A stretch of 64,000 nucleotides of DNA, taken from contig NZ_CP098480.1 of assembly GCF_023702715.1 (NCBI RefSeq), forward strand, positions 3,968,001-4,032,000. Direction: 5' to 3'. The notes beneath the pieces were generated by a model. That model was not told the DNA's origin. It searched no databases and was given only the letters and a program-made list of their open reading frames with translations. Made by a program: the position numbers and the translations under genes. Source of the DNA: Acinetobacter sp. C32I (GTDB lineage Bacteria; Pseudomonadota; Gammaproteobacteria; Pseudomonadales; Moraxellaceae). Below, in pieces: positions 44,731 through 53,170 of this stretch (position 1 is the first letter of the stretch; every line of letters begins with the position of its first letter).

Positions 44731-46728
44731 ATGACAACACGTTTAGTGTCCCCGACGTTAAAAACTTTTTTAGGTCTTGTGTTTGGGGTGGTTGCCAGTA
44801 CCACAACTTTTGCGGCAAATCCAAAAATCGATGCAACCACATTGACTGTCATTGGGTATCACGAAATTACAGATCGAAAAGATGCACTGATTCCAAGTTA
44901 TGCGGTCACCGCGAAGCAGTTTGGTGAGCACATCGACTGGCTGAAAAAGAATGGCTATCACTTTATTAATGTTGATCAACTGATCAAAGCACACCAAGGT
45001 AAGTATAAATTACCAGCTAAACCTATTTTGCTGACGGTTGATGATGGTTATCAGTCATTTTATCAAAATGCCTATCCGATTATTCGCGCGAAAAAAATTC
45101 CAGTGGTTTTGGCTGTCGTTGGATCTTGGTTGGAGCCAAAAGAGAATCAAAAAGTCGATTTCGGTGGTGAGCTGATTGAGCGTAATAAAATCCTGAGTTG
45201 GGATGAACTCAAGGAAATGCAGGACAGTGGTTTGGTTGAAATTGCCAGCCACAGTTACCATTTACATCAAGGCATTAATGGTAATCCGCAAGGGAATTCA
45301 GAACCTGCCGCGATTACACGTATTTATGACCCTAAAACCAAGAGTTATGAAAGCGATGCTGCTTATCAAGCCCGCGTTTATCAAGATTTAAAAAAGAACA
45401 ATGATTTACTCAAGGCACATGGTTTGCGTTCACCGCGTGTGATGGTCTGGCCATATGGTCGCTATAATATGCAATTGGTACAAACCTCCAAACAGTTGGG
45501 GATGCCGATTACCATCACCTTGGATGATGGGGCAGATCATGCCAAGCAATCGTTACAGAATATGAGTCGTATTTTGATTCAGGGCAATATGTCAACCAGT
45601 GCTTTAGCGCAAGAGATTAAGAACCGTGAACTGAATCTAAATGACAATAATCGGCCACAAAAAATTATGCATGTCGATTTGGACTATATTTATGATCCGG
45701 ATGAGAAGCAGCAAGAACGTAATCTTGGTCATTTGATTGACCGTATTAATGGGATGGGCGTGAACACAGTCTATTTACAGGCCTTTTCTGATCCAGATGC
45801 CAATGGTTCTGCGGATATGGTGTATTTCCCAAATCGTCATATTCCAATGCGTGCGGATTTGTTTAATCGTGTTGCTTGGCAAATTCAAACCCGTACACCT
45901 GTACAGCGTCTATATGCCTGGATGCCACTCTTGGCGTGGGAACTGCCTAAGACTGATCCAGTGTCGAAAGATCTAGTGGAAACCCAACAAGCCAAAGCAG
46001 GCGAGCATTTGAATATGGGCTATATCCGTCTCAGTCCATTTTCACCACAAGCGCGTCAGACCATTAAAGAAATTTATCAGGATTTGGCTAAATCAACCCC
46101 GTTTGATGGCTTGTTGTTCCATGATGATGTGACCTTGTCCGACTATGAAGATGCCAGCCCTGATGCGTTGGCGGCATATGCCAAACAAGGCTTACCAACA
46201 GATCTTGCAAAAATCCGTGACAACGATGCAGATTTGCAAAAATGGACAGCATATAAAACCAATTATTTAGATAATTTTGCAATGGAATTGGCAGGAGAGG
46301 TGCGTCAGTATCAGCCGTTTTTGGTGACTGCCCGTAATTTATATGCACAGGTGGCTTTAAATGCCTATGCGGAAAACTGGTATGCACAATCTCTAGAGCA
46401 ATCACTCAATCGTTATGATTTTACTGCGATTATGGCGATGCCTTATATGGAGCAATCGGACAATCCTGCAAAATTCTATTCAGACATTATGAATCGTGTG
46501 AAGCAGTATCCAAACGGCATTAAAAAGACCGTGATGGAATTGCAGGCAGTGAATTGGCGCAATGACCAAAAAGTACCGTCTGAAGAAATGGCGGCAACGA
46601 TTAAGTCTTTATATGAGCAGGGTGCAATGCATATAGCCTATTATCCAGATGATCCGATTAAAGGGCATCCAGATGTAGAAACCATGCGTAAAGCTTTTGG
46701 GCTAAAATCACCCCAATTAGTGCCATAG
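44731..46728 (+). CDS. pgaB: Poly-beta-1,6-GlcNAc N-deacetylase PgaB
   Basis: Periplasmic enzyme that partly de-N-acetylates the PNAG biofilm polysaccharide before export. The 665-aa protein has both modules: an N-terminal polysaccharide deacetylase (NodB-like) domain with TVDDGY (Asp104, Asp105) and the metal His pair in IASHSYHLH (His174, His179), and a C-terminal glycoside-hydrolase-like domain (about 300-650) with LLFHDDVTLSDYED. The signal peptide ends near TTTFAA. No lipobox Cys is present, unlike E. coli PgaB, so the mature protein should be soluble in the periplasm. pgaC and pgaD follow. pgaA, the outer-membrane exporter, is not upstream. Confidence 0.95.
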   Translation: MTTRLVSPTLKTFLGLVFGVVASTTTFAANPKIDATTLTVIGYHEITDRKDALIPSYAVTAKQFGEHIDWLKKNGYHFINVDQLIKAHQGKYKLPAKPILLTVDDGYQSFYQNAYPIIRAKKIPVVLAVVGSWLEPKENQKVDFGGELIERNKILSWDELKEMQDSGLVEIASHSYHLHQGINGNPQGNSEPAAITRIYDPKTKSYESDAAYQARVYQDLKKNNDLLKAHGLRSPRVMVWPYGRYNMQLVQTSKQLGMPITITLDDGADHAKQSLQNMSRILIQGNMSTSALAQEIKNRELNLNDNNRPQKIMHVDLDYIYDPDEKQQERNLGHLIDRINGMGVNTVYLQAFSDPDANGSADMVYFPNRHIPMRADLFNRVAWQIQTRTPVQRLYAWMPLLAWELPKTDPVSKDLVETQQAKAGEHLNMGYIRLSPFSPQARQTIKEIYQDLAKSTPFDGLLFHDDVTLSDYEDASPDALAAYAKQGLPTDLAKIRDNDADLQKWTAYKTNYLDNFAMELAGEVRQYQPFLVTARNLYAQVALNAYAENWYAQSLEQSLNRYDFTAIMAMPYMEQSDNPAKFYSDIMNRVKQYPNGIKKTVMELQAVNWRNDQKVPSEEMAATIKSLYEQGAMHIAYYPDDPIKGHPDVETMRKAFGLKSPQLVP

Positions 46729-46741
46729 TCGAGTAATGTAG

Positions 46742-47998
46742 ATGAGTTGGATTGCTTTATTGTGGTCATATGCCATTAAGTTTGTTTTTTACTATCCATT
46801 ATTTATGTCGTATTTGTGGATGGTGGGGGCACTCATTTTCTATTGGAGAGAGCGTCAAGATCCTCCTTATCAGCAACCTGCGGCTTTAGCTGAATATCCT
46901 AAAGTTGCGGTCTTAGTGCCGTGCTTTAATGAAGGGGAGAATGCTGAAGAAACCATTAGCCATGCGCTTAAGCTGGATTATCCTAATTTTGAAGTGATCG
47001 CGATTAATGATGGTAGTTCTGACAATACCGGTGAAGTACTCGATCGATTGGCAACACAGTATGAAAAATTACGTGTGGTCCATCTGGCACAAAACCAAGG
47101 CAAGGCAATGGGGCTGCAAGCGGGGAGCTTGATGACCGATGCCGAATTCCTGATCGGGATCGATGGTGATGCTCTGCTAGATCCTCATGCGGCGAAATGG
47201 ATGATGCGTCATTTCTTGGATGATCCAACAGTGGCAGCAGTAACCGGTAATCCGCGTATCCGCACGCGTTCGACCTTGCTTGGGCGGATCCAGGTCGGGG
47301 AGTTTTCCTCCATTGTTGGTATGATCAAACGCGCACAACGAACCTTTGGTCGTTTATTTACGGTATCGGGTGTGATTACTGCCTTTCGTAAAAGCGCCGT
47401 GCACCAAGTCGACTATTGGTCACCAAATATGTTGACTGAAGATATTGATATCACTTGGAAGTTGCAGCGCGCAGGTTGGGATGTCCGTTTTGAACCCAAT
47501 GCTTTGGTGTGGATATTGATGCCGGAAACCCTTAATGGTCTATGGAAGCAACGTCTACGTTGGGCTATGGGGGGTGCACAGGTCTTAGTTAAAAATATTG
47601 ATGTGTTTTTAAAGCCTAAACTTAATTTTTTATGGCCGTTGATGTTTGAACTATGTTTGACACTCATTTGGTCATATTTGATGCTTATTATGGCGATCAT
47701 CTGGTTATTGCATTTTATCTTTGCAATTCCAGCACTAGCGGTGGTGAGCTCGCCATTTTTACCCTACGGTAGTGGAATTTTATTGGGTGCGACCTGTTTA
47801 ATTCAGTTTGCTTTAAGCAAATGGATGGATAGTCGTTATGAACCAAACCTTGGGAAAAATTATTATTGGATGATTTGGTACCCGTTTGTGTTTTGGTTGA
47901 TCACAATTACTGCTACAATCGTCGCCTTTCCAAAGGTGCTGTTGCGTAATGATGAGAAGCGTGCCCGTTGGATTAGCCCAGATCGTGGAATTCGTTGA
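46742..47998 (+). CDS. pgaC: Poly-beta-1,6-N-acetylglucosamine synthase PgaC
   Basis: Inner-membrane family 2 glycosyltransferase that polymerises UDP-GlcNAc into PNAG. Seen: two N-terminal membrane helices, then the GT2 domain with VPCFNEGENAEETI, INDGSSDNTGEVL, IGIDGDALLDPHA (DxD-type), TGNPRIRTRSTLLG, TEDIDITWKLQRAGW and KQRLRWAMGG (QxxRW). C-terminal membrane helices follow from about residue 300. The 418-aa length is usual. It starts 13 bp after pgaB and is clearly in the same operon. c-di-GMP control through PgaC/PgaD is known in E. coli and is likely here. Confidence 0.96.
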   Translation: MSWIALLWSYAIKFVFYYPLFMSYLWMVGALIFYWRERQDPPYQQPAALAEYPKVAVLVPCFNEGENAEETISHALKLDYPNFEVIAINDGSSDNTGEVLDRLATQYEKLRVVHLAQNQGKAMGLQAGSLMTDAEFLIGIDGDALLDPHAAKWMMRHFLDDPTVAAVTGNPRIRTRSTLLGRIQVGEFSSIVGMIKRAQRTFGRLFTVSGVITAFRKSAVHQVDYWSPNMLTEDIDITWKLQRAGWDVRFEPNALVWILMPETLNGLWKQRLRWAMGGAQVLVKNIDVFLKPKLNFLWPLMFELCLTLIWSYLMLIMAIIWLLHFIFAIPALAVVSSPFLPYGSGILLGATCLIQFALSKWMDSRYEPNLGKNYYWMIWYPFVFWLITITATIVAFPKVLLRNDEKRARWISPDRGIR

Positions 47999-48031
47999 AT
48001 CGGAAAGATTCATTTTGCTGAGTAAAAAGCA

Positions 48032-48448
48032 ATGAAAGCAGACAGTTTGATTATTGATGTACGTCGCCAACTCCCATGGCATAAACGTTACTTCTCGACC
48101 ACCACCACCGCAATGATGTGGGCGGGCTGGTTGTTGTTATGGCGCCCATTTATTTTGGTATGGGTGTTGGTTGAATTACAGAAGACCCATATCGCACAGC
48201 GTTTAATGTCTGCATTTAGTGATGGCATTGAGCATGGTGTAACTGCATTATTTATGTGTGCGATTGCATTATTATTATGGGGGTTATTGCCTGCAAAACG
48301 TGTGCATAAAAAGCATGCTGTTGAAAAGACCTTACCTGACTATGCACGTTATTTCGAATTACCTGAGCAAGAAATTCAGGTTGGACGTCAGCAGAAGATC
48401 AGCATCGTACATCACGATGAGAATGGTAAAATTATTCGCGTAGAATAA
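48032..48448 (+). CDS. pgaD: PNAG synthesis auxiliary protein PgaD
   Basis: A 138-aa membrane partner of PgaC. Two hydrophobic helices (about residues 28-48 and 70-88) and a hydrophilic C-terminal tail match PgaD. The preserved N-terminal IIDVRRQLPWHKRYFSTT segment is typical. Sequence conservation in this family is low, so position after pgaC strengthens the call. It is 33 bp downstream of pgaC and ends the operon at a clear terminator. Confidence 0.88.
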   Translation: MKADSLIIDVRRQLPWHKRYFSTTTTAMMWAGWLLLWRPFILVWVLVELQKTHIAQRLMSAFSDGIEHGVTALFMCAIALLLWGLLPAKRVHKKHAVEKTLPDYARYFELPEQEIQVGRQQKISIVHHDENGKIIRVE

Positions 48449-48480
48449 TAATAGCTATTGTTCTGAATCGAAAAATATCG

Positions 48481-48509
48481 AATGCCTTAATTAAAAAAAT
48501 TAAGGCATT
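48481..48509 (+). terminator. Intrinsic terminator of pgaBCD
   Basis: 12-bp stem AATGCCTTAATT/AATTAAGGCATT with an A-only loop, then T4. Confidence 0.88.
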
Positions 48510-48546
48510 TTTTATGATTTGTTCTTAAATTTTAGACATAAAAAAA

Positions 48547-48560
48547 CCAGCTTAGGCTGG
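48547..48560 (-). terminator. Terminator of tRNA-Leu copy 1
   Basis: CCAGC-CTAA-GCTGG followed by seven T on the minus strand. Confidence 0.75.
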
Positions 48561-48595
48561 ATTTTTATTTGCACCATCTTTCATTTGTAGGAAGA

Positions 48596-48681
48596 TGGTG
48601 CCCGAGGCCAGACTCGAACTGGCACGCTTTGTGGGCGGGGGATTTTAAATCCCCTGTGTCTACCGATTTCACCACTCGGGC
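48596..48681 (-). tRNA. tRNA-Leu (UAA), copy 1
   Basis: 86-nt class II tRNA with acceptor GCCCGAG/CTCGGGC, discriminator A, encoded CCA, a long variable arm and T-loop TTCGAGT. The anticodon loop TTTAAAA gives anticodon TAA. Identical to copy 2. Confidence 0.95.
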
Positions 48682-48784
48682 ATGTGCGCAATAATAGAGG
48701 ACACTTTAAAACTTGGCAAGAGCAAAACTTGCTATTTGCTTTCTTTTCAATCAATTCATGTGCTTATCTGATGAAAATTAAGCA

Positions 48785-48824
48785 CTGTCATATAACTTTC
48801 ATGATTCTTTCATCAAACTGAGAT
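48785..48824 (+). promoter_or_regulatory. Tandem Pho boxes (PhoB sites)
   Basis: Four 7-bp repeats at exact 11-bp spacing: CTGTCAT, CTTTCAT, CTTTCAT, CTGAGAT, with 4-bp A+T-rich spacers. This fits the PhoB consensus CTGTCAT(N4)CTGTCAT and forms two adjacent boxes about 70 bp before the phosphatase start. Confidence 0.75.
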
Positions 48825-48894
48825 CAAAGTTTCATCTAAGCCCATTAATTTCAATCATTTACTTATAGTGATAAAAGTTAAGGTAGCTATCCAA

Positions 48895-50655
48895 ATGACA
48901 GCAAAAATTTCACGACGGGAACTCATTCAAAAAAGTCTATTCGGTTTCGGGGCGTTGTCTTTATCTGCGGGTTTTACGGGGTGTAACGACAGTTCAGATC
49001 AAGAGACAGCAACATTACAAGTGAGTTTTGAACACGGGGTTGCCAGTGGCGATCCTTTACAAGATCGCGTGATCTTATGGACAAGACTGACGCCAAGCGA
49101 GAGTAGTGCACGTCTGCAAGTGACATGGGAGATCGCTTTAGATCAGCAATTCAAACAAATCATTAAAACCGATAAAGTCACGACAACGGCTTCACAAGAT
49201 TTTACCGTGAAAGTGGATGCGACTGGCTTAAAACCAGATCAGTCTTATTTCTATCGCTTTATCTTTGGTGATAAGACCTCACCTGTGGGGCAAACCAAGA
49301 CTTTGCCAAGCAGTGCGACAAAAGTCAGTTTTGCGGTGTGTTCATGTTCGAATTATCCAGCAGGTTATTTCTATATATATCGCGAAATGGCCAAGCAGAA
49401 TGTCGATGTGGTGATCCATTTAGGTGACTATATTTATGAATATGGTGCAGATGGCTATGCAGCAGAAGATGCGGCTAAGCTTGGGCGAAGTCTCGCGGCA
49501 GACAATAATAAAGAAATTATTAAGTTGGATGATTATCGCAAGCGTTATGCGTTGTATCGTAAAGATAAAGACTTGCAAGCCTTGCACCATCGTCATCCAT
49601 TTATTGTGATTTGGGATGACCATGAATTAGCTAATGATGCATGGCGAGAAGGGGCTGAAAATCACCAGCCGAATGAAGGATCTTTCCTTGATCGTAAATT
49701 GGCAGCTTTACAAGCCTATTTTGAGTGGATGCCAATTCGTCCTGTCGACGATCAACACACCAAGATTTATCGCCAGTTCGATTTTGGTAATCTGGTTCAA
49801 TTAACGATGTTAGATACACGAATTATTGCGCGTGATGAACAGTTGGACTATGCCAACTATATGACAGCGAATGGTTTAGATATTGCAAAATTCCAAGCAG
49901 ATCTTACTAATCCAGCACGTACGCTAATGGGCTATACCCAACGTGATTGGCTGATTGGAAAGCTGCAACAGTCTACAGCAAACTGGAATGTACTGGGTCA
50001 GCAAATTCTAATGACCAAGATGTTGGTTCCTGCCGAGTTGCTACTTGCTTTGGCGGAAATTACTGCGGGTAATCCGAGTACAGATACTTTAAATAAGATG
50101 AATGCCCAAATCACTGAATTAGTGAAATTGAAAATTCGATTATTACAAGGGGATCCTAGCTTAACAGCACAAGAAAAAGCACGTGTTCTGACGGTTGCAC
50201 CTTATAACTTAGATGCCTGGGATGGTTATTTTGCTGAGCGTGAGATTGTGTATGCTGCTTTGGCGCAACTGAAGAAAAAAGTAGTGGTACTAGCTGGGGA
50301 TACCCATAATGCGTGGTCATCGAATTTATATAGTAAAGATGGTGCATTTGTTGGGGTGGAGTTAGCAACCAGTTCGGTGTCTTCGCCAGGTTTGGAAAAA
50401 TACTTAAATATTCCATTAGCGCAGTTGCAACAGTTTGAATTTGCATTCACAACTTTGATTGATGAATTAAATTACTGCAATTTAAATCAAAGAGGCTATT
50501 TGATTGTTCAATTTGATGCTGCACAAGTTCAGTCACAATGGATTTATGTCGATTCAATCAAAAAGCCTGAATATGTGATTGATCAATCACGAGGCTATCA
50601 ATTGAGTTTGGATAAAAACTTATTGCCTGTGAAAACAGGGCAGCAAGTAGCCTAG
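48895..50655 (+). CDS. PhoD-like alkaline phosphatase/phosphodiesterase
   Basis: A 586-aa secreted metallophosphatase. From ATG 48895 the N-terminus reads MTAKISRRELIQKSLFGFGA, a twin-arginine-type signal, followed by a possible lipobox FTGC (Cys30). The PhoD N-terminal beta domain (FEHGVASGDPLQDRVILWTRLTP) precedes the catalytic domain. Metal-site motifs include CSNYPAGYFYIYRE, IHLGDYIYEYG, IWDDHELANDAWREGAENH and LAGDTHNAWSSN. GTG 48868 is an alternative start, but it adds residues ahead of the Tat motif. Tandem Pho boxes upstream indicate induction by phosphate limitation. It would release phosphate from phosphodiesters or monoesters in the periplasm, complementing the GlpQ-type enzyme in this window. 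Confidence 0.9.
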   Translation: MTAKISRRELIQKSLFGFGALSLSAGFTGCNDSSDQETATLQVSFEHGVASGDPLQDRVILWTRLTPSESSARLQVTWEIALDQQFKQIIKTDKVTTTASQDFTVKVDATGLKPDQSYFYRFIFGDKTSPVGQTKTLPSSATKVSFAVCSCSNYPAGYFYIYREMAKQNVDVVIHLGDYIYEYGADGYAAEDAAKLGRSLAADNNKEIIKLDDYRKRYALYRKDKDLQALHHRHPFIVIWDDHELANDAWREGAENHQPNEGSFLDRKLAALQAYFEWMPIRPVDDQHTKIYRQFDFGNLVQLTMLDTRIIARDEQLDYANYMTANGLDIAKFQADLTNPARTLMGYTQRDWLIGKLQQSTANWNVLGQQILMTKMLVPAELLLALAEITAGNPSTDTLNKMNAQITELVKLKIRLLQGDPSLTAQEKARVLTVAPYNLDAWDGYFAEREIVYAALAQLKKKVVVLAGDTHNAWSSNLYSKDGAFVGVELATSSVSSPGLEKYLNIPLAQLQQFEFAFTTLIDELNYCNLNQRGYLIVQFDAAQVQSQWIYVDSIKKPEYVIDQSRGYQLSLDKNLLPVKTGQQVA

Positions 50656-50674
50656 GTTTAAAAACTAGGCAAAG

Positions 50675-50694
50675 GCCAAGTTAATGTACTTGGC
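50675..50694 (+). terminator. Intrinsic terminator of the phoD-like gene
   Basis: GCCAAGT/ACTTGGC stem, six-base loop, then TTTTTA. A weaker GCCTAG/CTAGGC hairpin overlaps the stop codon. Confidence 0.8.
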
Positions 50695-50709
50695 TTTTTA
50701 TTATTTTTC

Positions 50710-50867
50710 CTTAAATTCAGACATAAAAAAACCAGCTTGCGCTGGATTTTTTATTTGCACCATGTTTCATTAACTGAAAGATGGTGCCCGAGGCCAGACT
50801 CGAACTGGCACGCTTTGTGGGCGGGGGATTTTAAATCCCCTGTGTCTACCGATTTCACCACTCGGGC
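50710..50867. repeat. 158-bp direct repeat, copy 2 (tRNA-Leu module)
   Basis: Second copy of 48524-48681, including a terminator hairpin (CCAGC-TTGC-GCTGG, 50732-50745) and an identical tRNA-Leu. Differences are confined to the flanks. Confidence 0.85.
50782..50867 (-). tRNA. tRNA-Leu (UAA), copy 2
   Basis: Base-for-base the same 86-nt tRNA as copy 1, with CCA at 50784-50782. It follows tRNA-Cys by eight bases on the minus strand, so the two are co-transcribed. Confidence 0.95.
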
Positions 50868-50875
50868 TTTACCAA

Positions 50876-50949
50876 TGGAGGCGGAGGTCGGAATCGAACC
50901 GGCGTACACGGAGTTGCAGTCCGCTGCATGACCACTCTGCCACCCCGCC
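50876..50949 (-). tRNA. tRNA-Cys (GCA)
   Basis: 74-nt cloverleaf with acceptor GGCGGGG/CTCCGCC (one G-U pair at G7-C/T region), anticodon loop CTGCAAC giving GCA, T-loop TTCGATT and encoded CCA. It lies directly upstream of tRNA-Leu copy 2. Confidence 0.94.
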
Positions 50950-51101
50950 ATCTCTTGGTGATGCACATATTAGCAACCTTTAAAAAAAAAACAATAGTGT
51001 TTATTGCGAATATGCACATAAAAACAACATCTAAAAGAATATTGCTCAAATTATCATGTATTATTTACGCAATTGATTCATACCCACTTTGGAGATGCGC
51101 T

Positions 51102-51950
51102 GTGGCATTGGTTTTAGACGGTCGTGCATTAGCAAAACAAATTGAAACGGATTTGTTGGTACGTGTAGAAGCATTAAAAGCAAAATCGGGGCGTACCCCA
51201 ATCTTGGCAACTATTTTGGTTGGTGATGATGGTGCATCTGCCACTTATGTGCGTATGAAAGGGAATGCTTGCCGTCGTGTTGGTATGGACTCATTAAAAG
51301 TTGAGCTTCCAAAAGAAACCACAACTGAACAATTATTGGCTGAAATTGAAAAATTAAATGCCAATCCAGATGTACATGGCATCTTGTTGCAACATCCAGT
51401 GCCAGAACAAATTGATGAAAGAGCATGTTTCGATGCGATTTCGTTGGCGAAAGATGTCGATGGCGTGACGTGTTTAGGTTTTGGACGTATGGCAATGGGC
51501 GAAGCGGCCTATGGTTCTGCAACACCTGCAGGCATCATGACCATTTTGCAAGAAAACAAAATTGAAATCGCAGGTAAACATGCGGTTGTTGTAGGCCGTT
51601 CTGCTATTTTGGGGAAACCAATGGCGATGATGCTATTACAAGCCAATGCAACGGTCACCATTTGCCATTCACGTACTCAAAACCTGCCAGAATTGGTCAA
51701 ACAAGCGGATATTATTGTCGGTGCAGTCGGTAAAGCTGAACTGATTCAAAAAGACTGGATCAAACAAGGTGCTGTTGTGGTTGATGCAGGTTTCCATCCA
51801 CGTGATGGTGGTGGTGTTGGTGATATCCAACTGGTCGGTATCGAAGAAATCGCTTCTGCTTATACTCCAGTGCCAGGTGGTGTGGGTCCAATGACGATCA
51901 CGACTTTGATTCGTCAAACTGTAGAAGCTGCTGAAAAAGCATTGGCCTAA
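51102..51950 (+). CDS. folD: Methylenetetrahydrofolate dehydrogenase/cyclohydrolase FolD, GTG start
   Basis: Bifunctional cytosolic enzyme interconverting 5,10-methylene-, methenyl- and 10-formyl-THF, with NADP. From GTG 51102 the 282-aa product is [23 protein letters not shown] at 51091-51094 supports this start, and the open frame further upstream runs back through the tRNA-Cys gene and is not coding. Seen: [16 protein letters not shown] with the catalytic Lys, [35 protein letters not shown], the Rossmann [18 protein letters not shown], and [14 protein letters not shown] at the C-terminus. A terminator follows. Confidence 0.96.
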   Translation: MALVLDGRALAKQIETDLLVRVEALKAKSGRTPILATILVGDDGASATYVRMKGNACRRVGMDSLKVELPKETTTEQLLAEIEKLNANPDVHGILLQHPVPEQIDERACFDAISLAKDVDGVTCLGFGRMAMGEAAYGSATPAGIMTILQENKIEIAGKHAVVVGRSAILGKPMAMMLLQANATVTICHSRTQNLPELVKQADIIVGAVGKAELIQKDWIKQGAVVVDAGFHPRDGGGVGDIQLVGIEEIASAYTPVPGGVGPMTITTLIRQTVEAAEKALA

Positions 51951-51958
51951 AGATTAAT

Positions 51959-51979
51959 AACCCCTCGCGAAGAGGGGTT
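51959..51979 (+). terminator. Intrinsic terminator of folD
   Basis: AACCCCTC/GAGGGGTT stem with a five-base loop and seven-T tail. Confidence 0.9.
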
Positions 51980-51998
51980 TTTTTAGAATTAAATAAAT

Positions 51999-52667
51999 AT
52001 GAGTTGTACATTTCAATTTCCCAAAGCACCTGAACATTTGTTGCAGGCCTTGCATCAGGTGATTCCCAATACTGATTTATTGGCACAACAATTACCTGAA
52101 ACGCCGATTTCCCTCTGGTTAATTCCTCCGGTATTTCCAACGGACCGTTTAGATGATGAGGTGATTCGCCGGATTTGGAATGAAACGCCGTACTGGATTT
52201 TTTGTTGGGCCTCTGGTCTGGCGATGGCGCAATGGTTATTGGCAGAGCCGCATCAAGTTAAAGATAAGGTGGTTCTGGATTTTGGTGCAGGCTCGGGTGT
52301 GGTTGCGATTGCGGCAAAAATGGCAGGCGCTAAACGTGTGATTTGTTGTGATATTGATCCTGTGAGTCTGGCATCGTGTCGTGAAAATGCGCTATTGAAT
52401 GATGTTGAACTCGAGTATCTGGATGATTTATATCAGTCCGAACAGGTTGACGTCTTGCTCGCCGCTGATGTGTTGTATGACCAATCTAATCGTTTCTTTC
52501 TGGATGAGTTCTTAAAGTTTGCACCTGAAGTCTGGGTCGCCGATAGTCGAGTTAAAAACTTTAGTCATCCTCAATATCTAAAAATTGATGAACGTAGCGC
52601 AAGCACTTGGCCAGATTTGGATGAAGCCAAAGAGTTTAGAAACGTCAGCTTTTATCGCACCAAATAA
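51999..52667 (+). CDS. Class I SAM methyltransferase, ETF-beta lysine methyltransferase-like
   Basis: A 222-aa SAM-dependent methyltransferase. Motif I is VLDFGAGSGVVAIAAKMAGAKRV, with acidic loop CCDIDPVSLASCRENALLND and post-motif LLAADVLYDQ. The preceding TPYWIFCWASGLAMAQWLL closely resembles the segment before motif I in METTL20/ETFBKMT, which trimethylates lysines of the electron-transfer flavoprotein beta subunit. Bacterial METTL20 homologues are known, for example in Agrobacterium. It lacks the N-terminal domain of ribosomal PrmA. The substrate is inferred. It follows folD after its terminator, and a perfect 14-bp hairpin ends it. Confidence 0.75.
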   Translation: MSCTFQFPKAPEHLLQALHQVIPNTDLLAQQLPETPISLWLIPPVFPTDRLDDEVIRRIWNETPYWIFCWASGLAMAQWLLAEPHQVKDKVVLDFGAGSGVVAIAAKMAGAKRVICCDIDPVSLASCRENALLNDVELEYLDDLYQSEQVDVLLAADVLYDQSNRFFLDEFLKFAPEVWVADSRVKNFSHPQYLKIDERSASTWPDLDEAKEFRNVSFYRTK

Positions 52668-52690
52668 ATATTCGCGATCACAAAAGCTTA

Positions 52691-52722
52691 GTTGTGTTGA
52701 GATTATCAAATCTCAACACAAC
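52691..52722. terminator. Perfect 14-bp hairpin after the methyltransferase
   Basis: GTTGTGTTGAGATT/AATCTCAACACAAC with an ATCA loop. Very stable, but no T tail on either strand, so it may act as a 3' stabiliser or Rho-assisted end. Confidence 0.6.
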
Positions 52723-52821
52723 ATTGTTACTGCTCATGCTAAAACATTGAAATGAAATAAAGCGATCGCCTTTAATCGATATTTATTCTATTAGCTAAAA
52801 GAATGTTTAAAAGGAAAGTAT

Positions 52822-53106
52822 ATGAGTATCCAACAGATTGATGATGGCAAACATGGGGCATTTAAGTTGTTCGAGGGCGAGGTCCTTGCGGGTGAAATGG
52901 CTTATACATGGGCAGGGGACAGTATGCTCATTATTGACCATACTGATGTAAGTGATCAATTTCGTGGACAAGGTGTCGGGCATAAACTATTAAAGGAACT
53001 GATCGCCTTTGTGCGTGAACGTCAGGTGAAAGTCATTCCTTTATGCCCGTTTGCAAAATCGGTGTTTGATAAAGATCTTTCGATTCATGACGTATTGAAA
53101 GGATAA
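52822..53106 (+). CDS. Small GNAT-family N-acetyltransferase (YjdJ/NATD1-like)
   Basis: A 94-aa minimal GNAT domain of the DUF/N-acetyltransferase_14 type related to human NATD1. Seen: GAFKLFEGEVLAGEMAYTW, MLIIDHTDVSDQFRGQGVGHKLLKELIAFVRERQVKVIPLCPFAKSVFDKD spread over the core. The RGQGVG acetyl-CoA pyrophosphate loop is present, together with the typical CPFA motif. Substrate unknown. Start ATG 52822 follows AAAGGAAAG. It is transcribed alone. Confidence 0.88.
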   Translation: MSIQQIDDGKHGAFKLFEGEVLAGEMAYTWAGDSMLIIDHTDVSDQFRGQGVGHKLLKELIAFVRERQVKVIPLCPFAKSVFDKDLSIHDVLKG

Positions 53107-53170
53107 GTTGAGTTGGATGTATTCTAAATGTTGCTGCAATACATCCATTTTCATTAATCAAATCATAAAA

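Larger units (their letters stand above)
48524..48681. repeat. 158-bp direct repeat, copy 1 (tRNA-Leu module)
   Basis: Contains the tRNA-Leu(UAA) gene and its terminator. It matches 50710-50867, which is the same length; the tRNA parts are identical and the flanking parts differ at a few bases. The phoD-like gene lies between the two copies. Confidence 0.85.

Noticed and set aside
50737..51049. Several open frames across the tRNA-Leu/tRNA-Cys genes
   Set aside because: They translate tRNA sequence in various frames. The tRNA genes explain the DNA.
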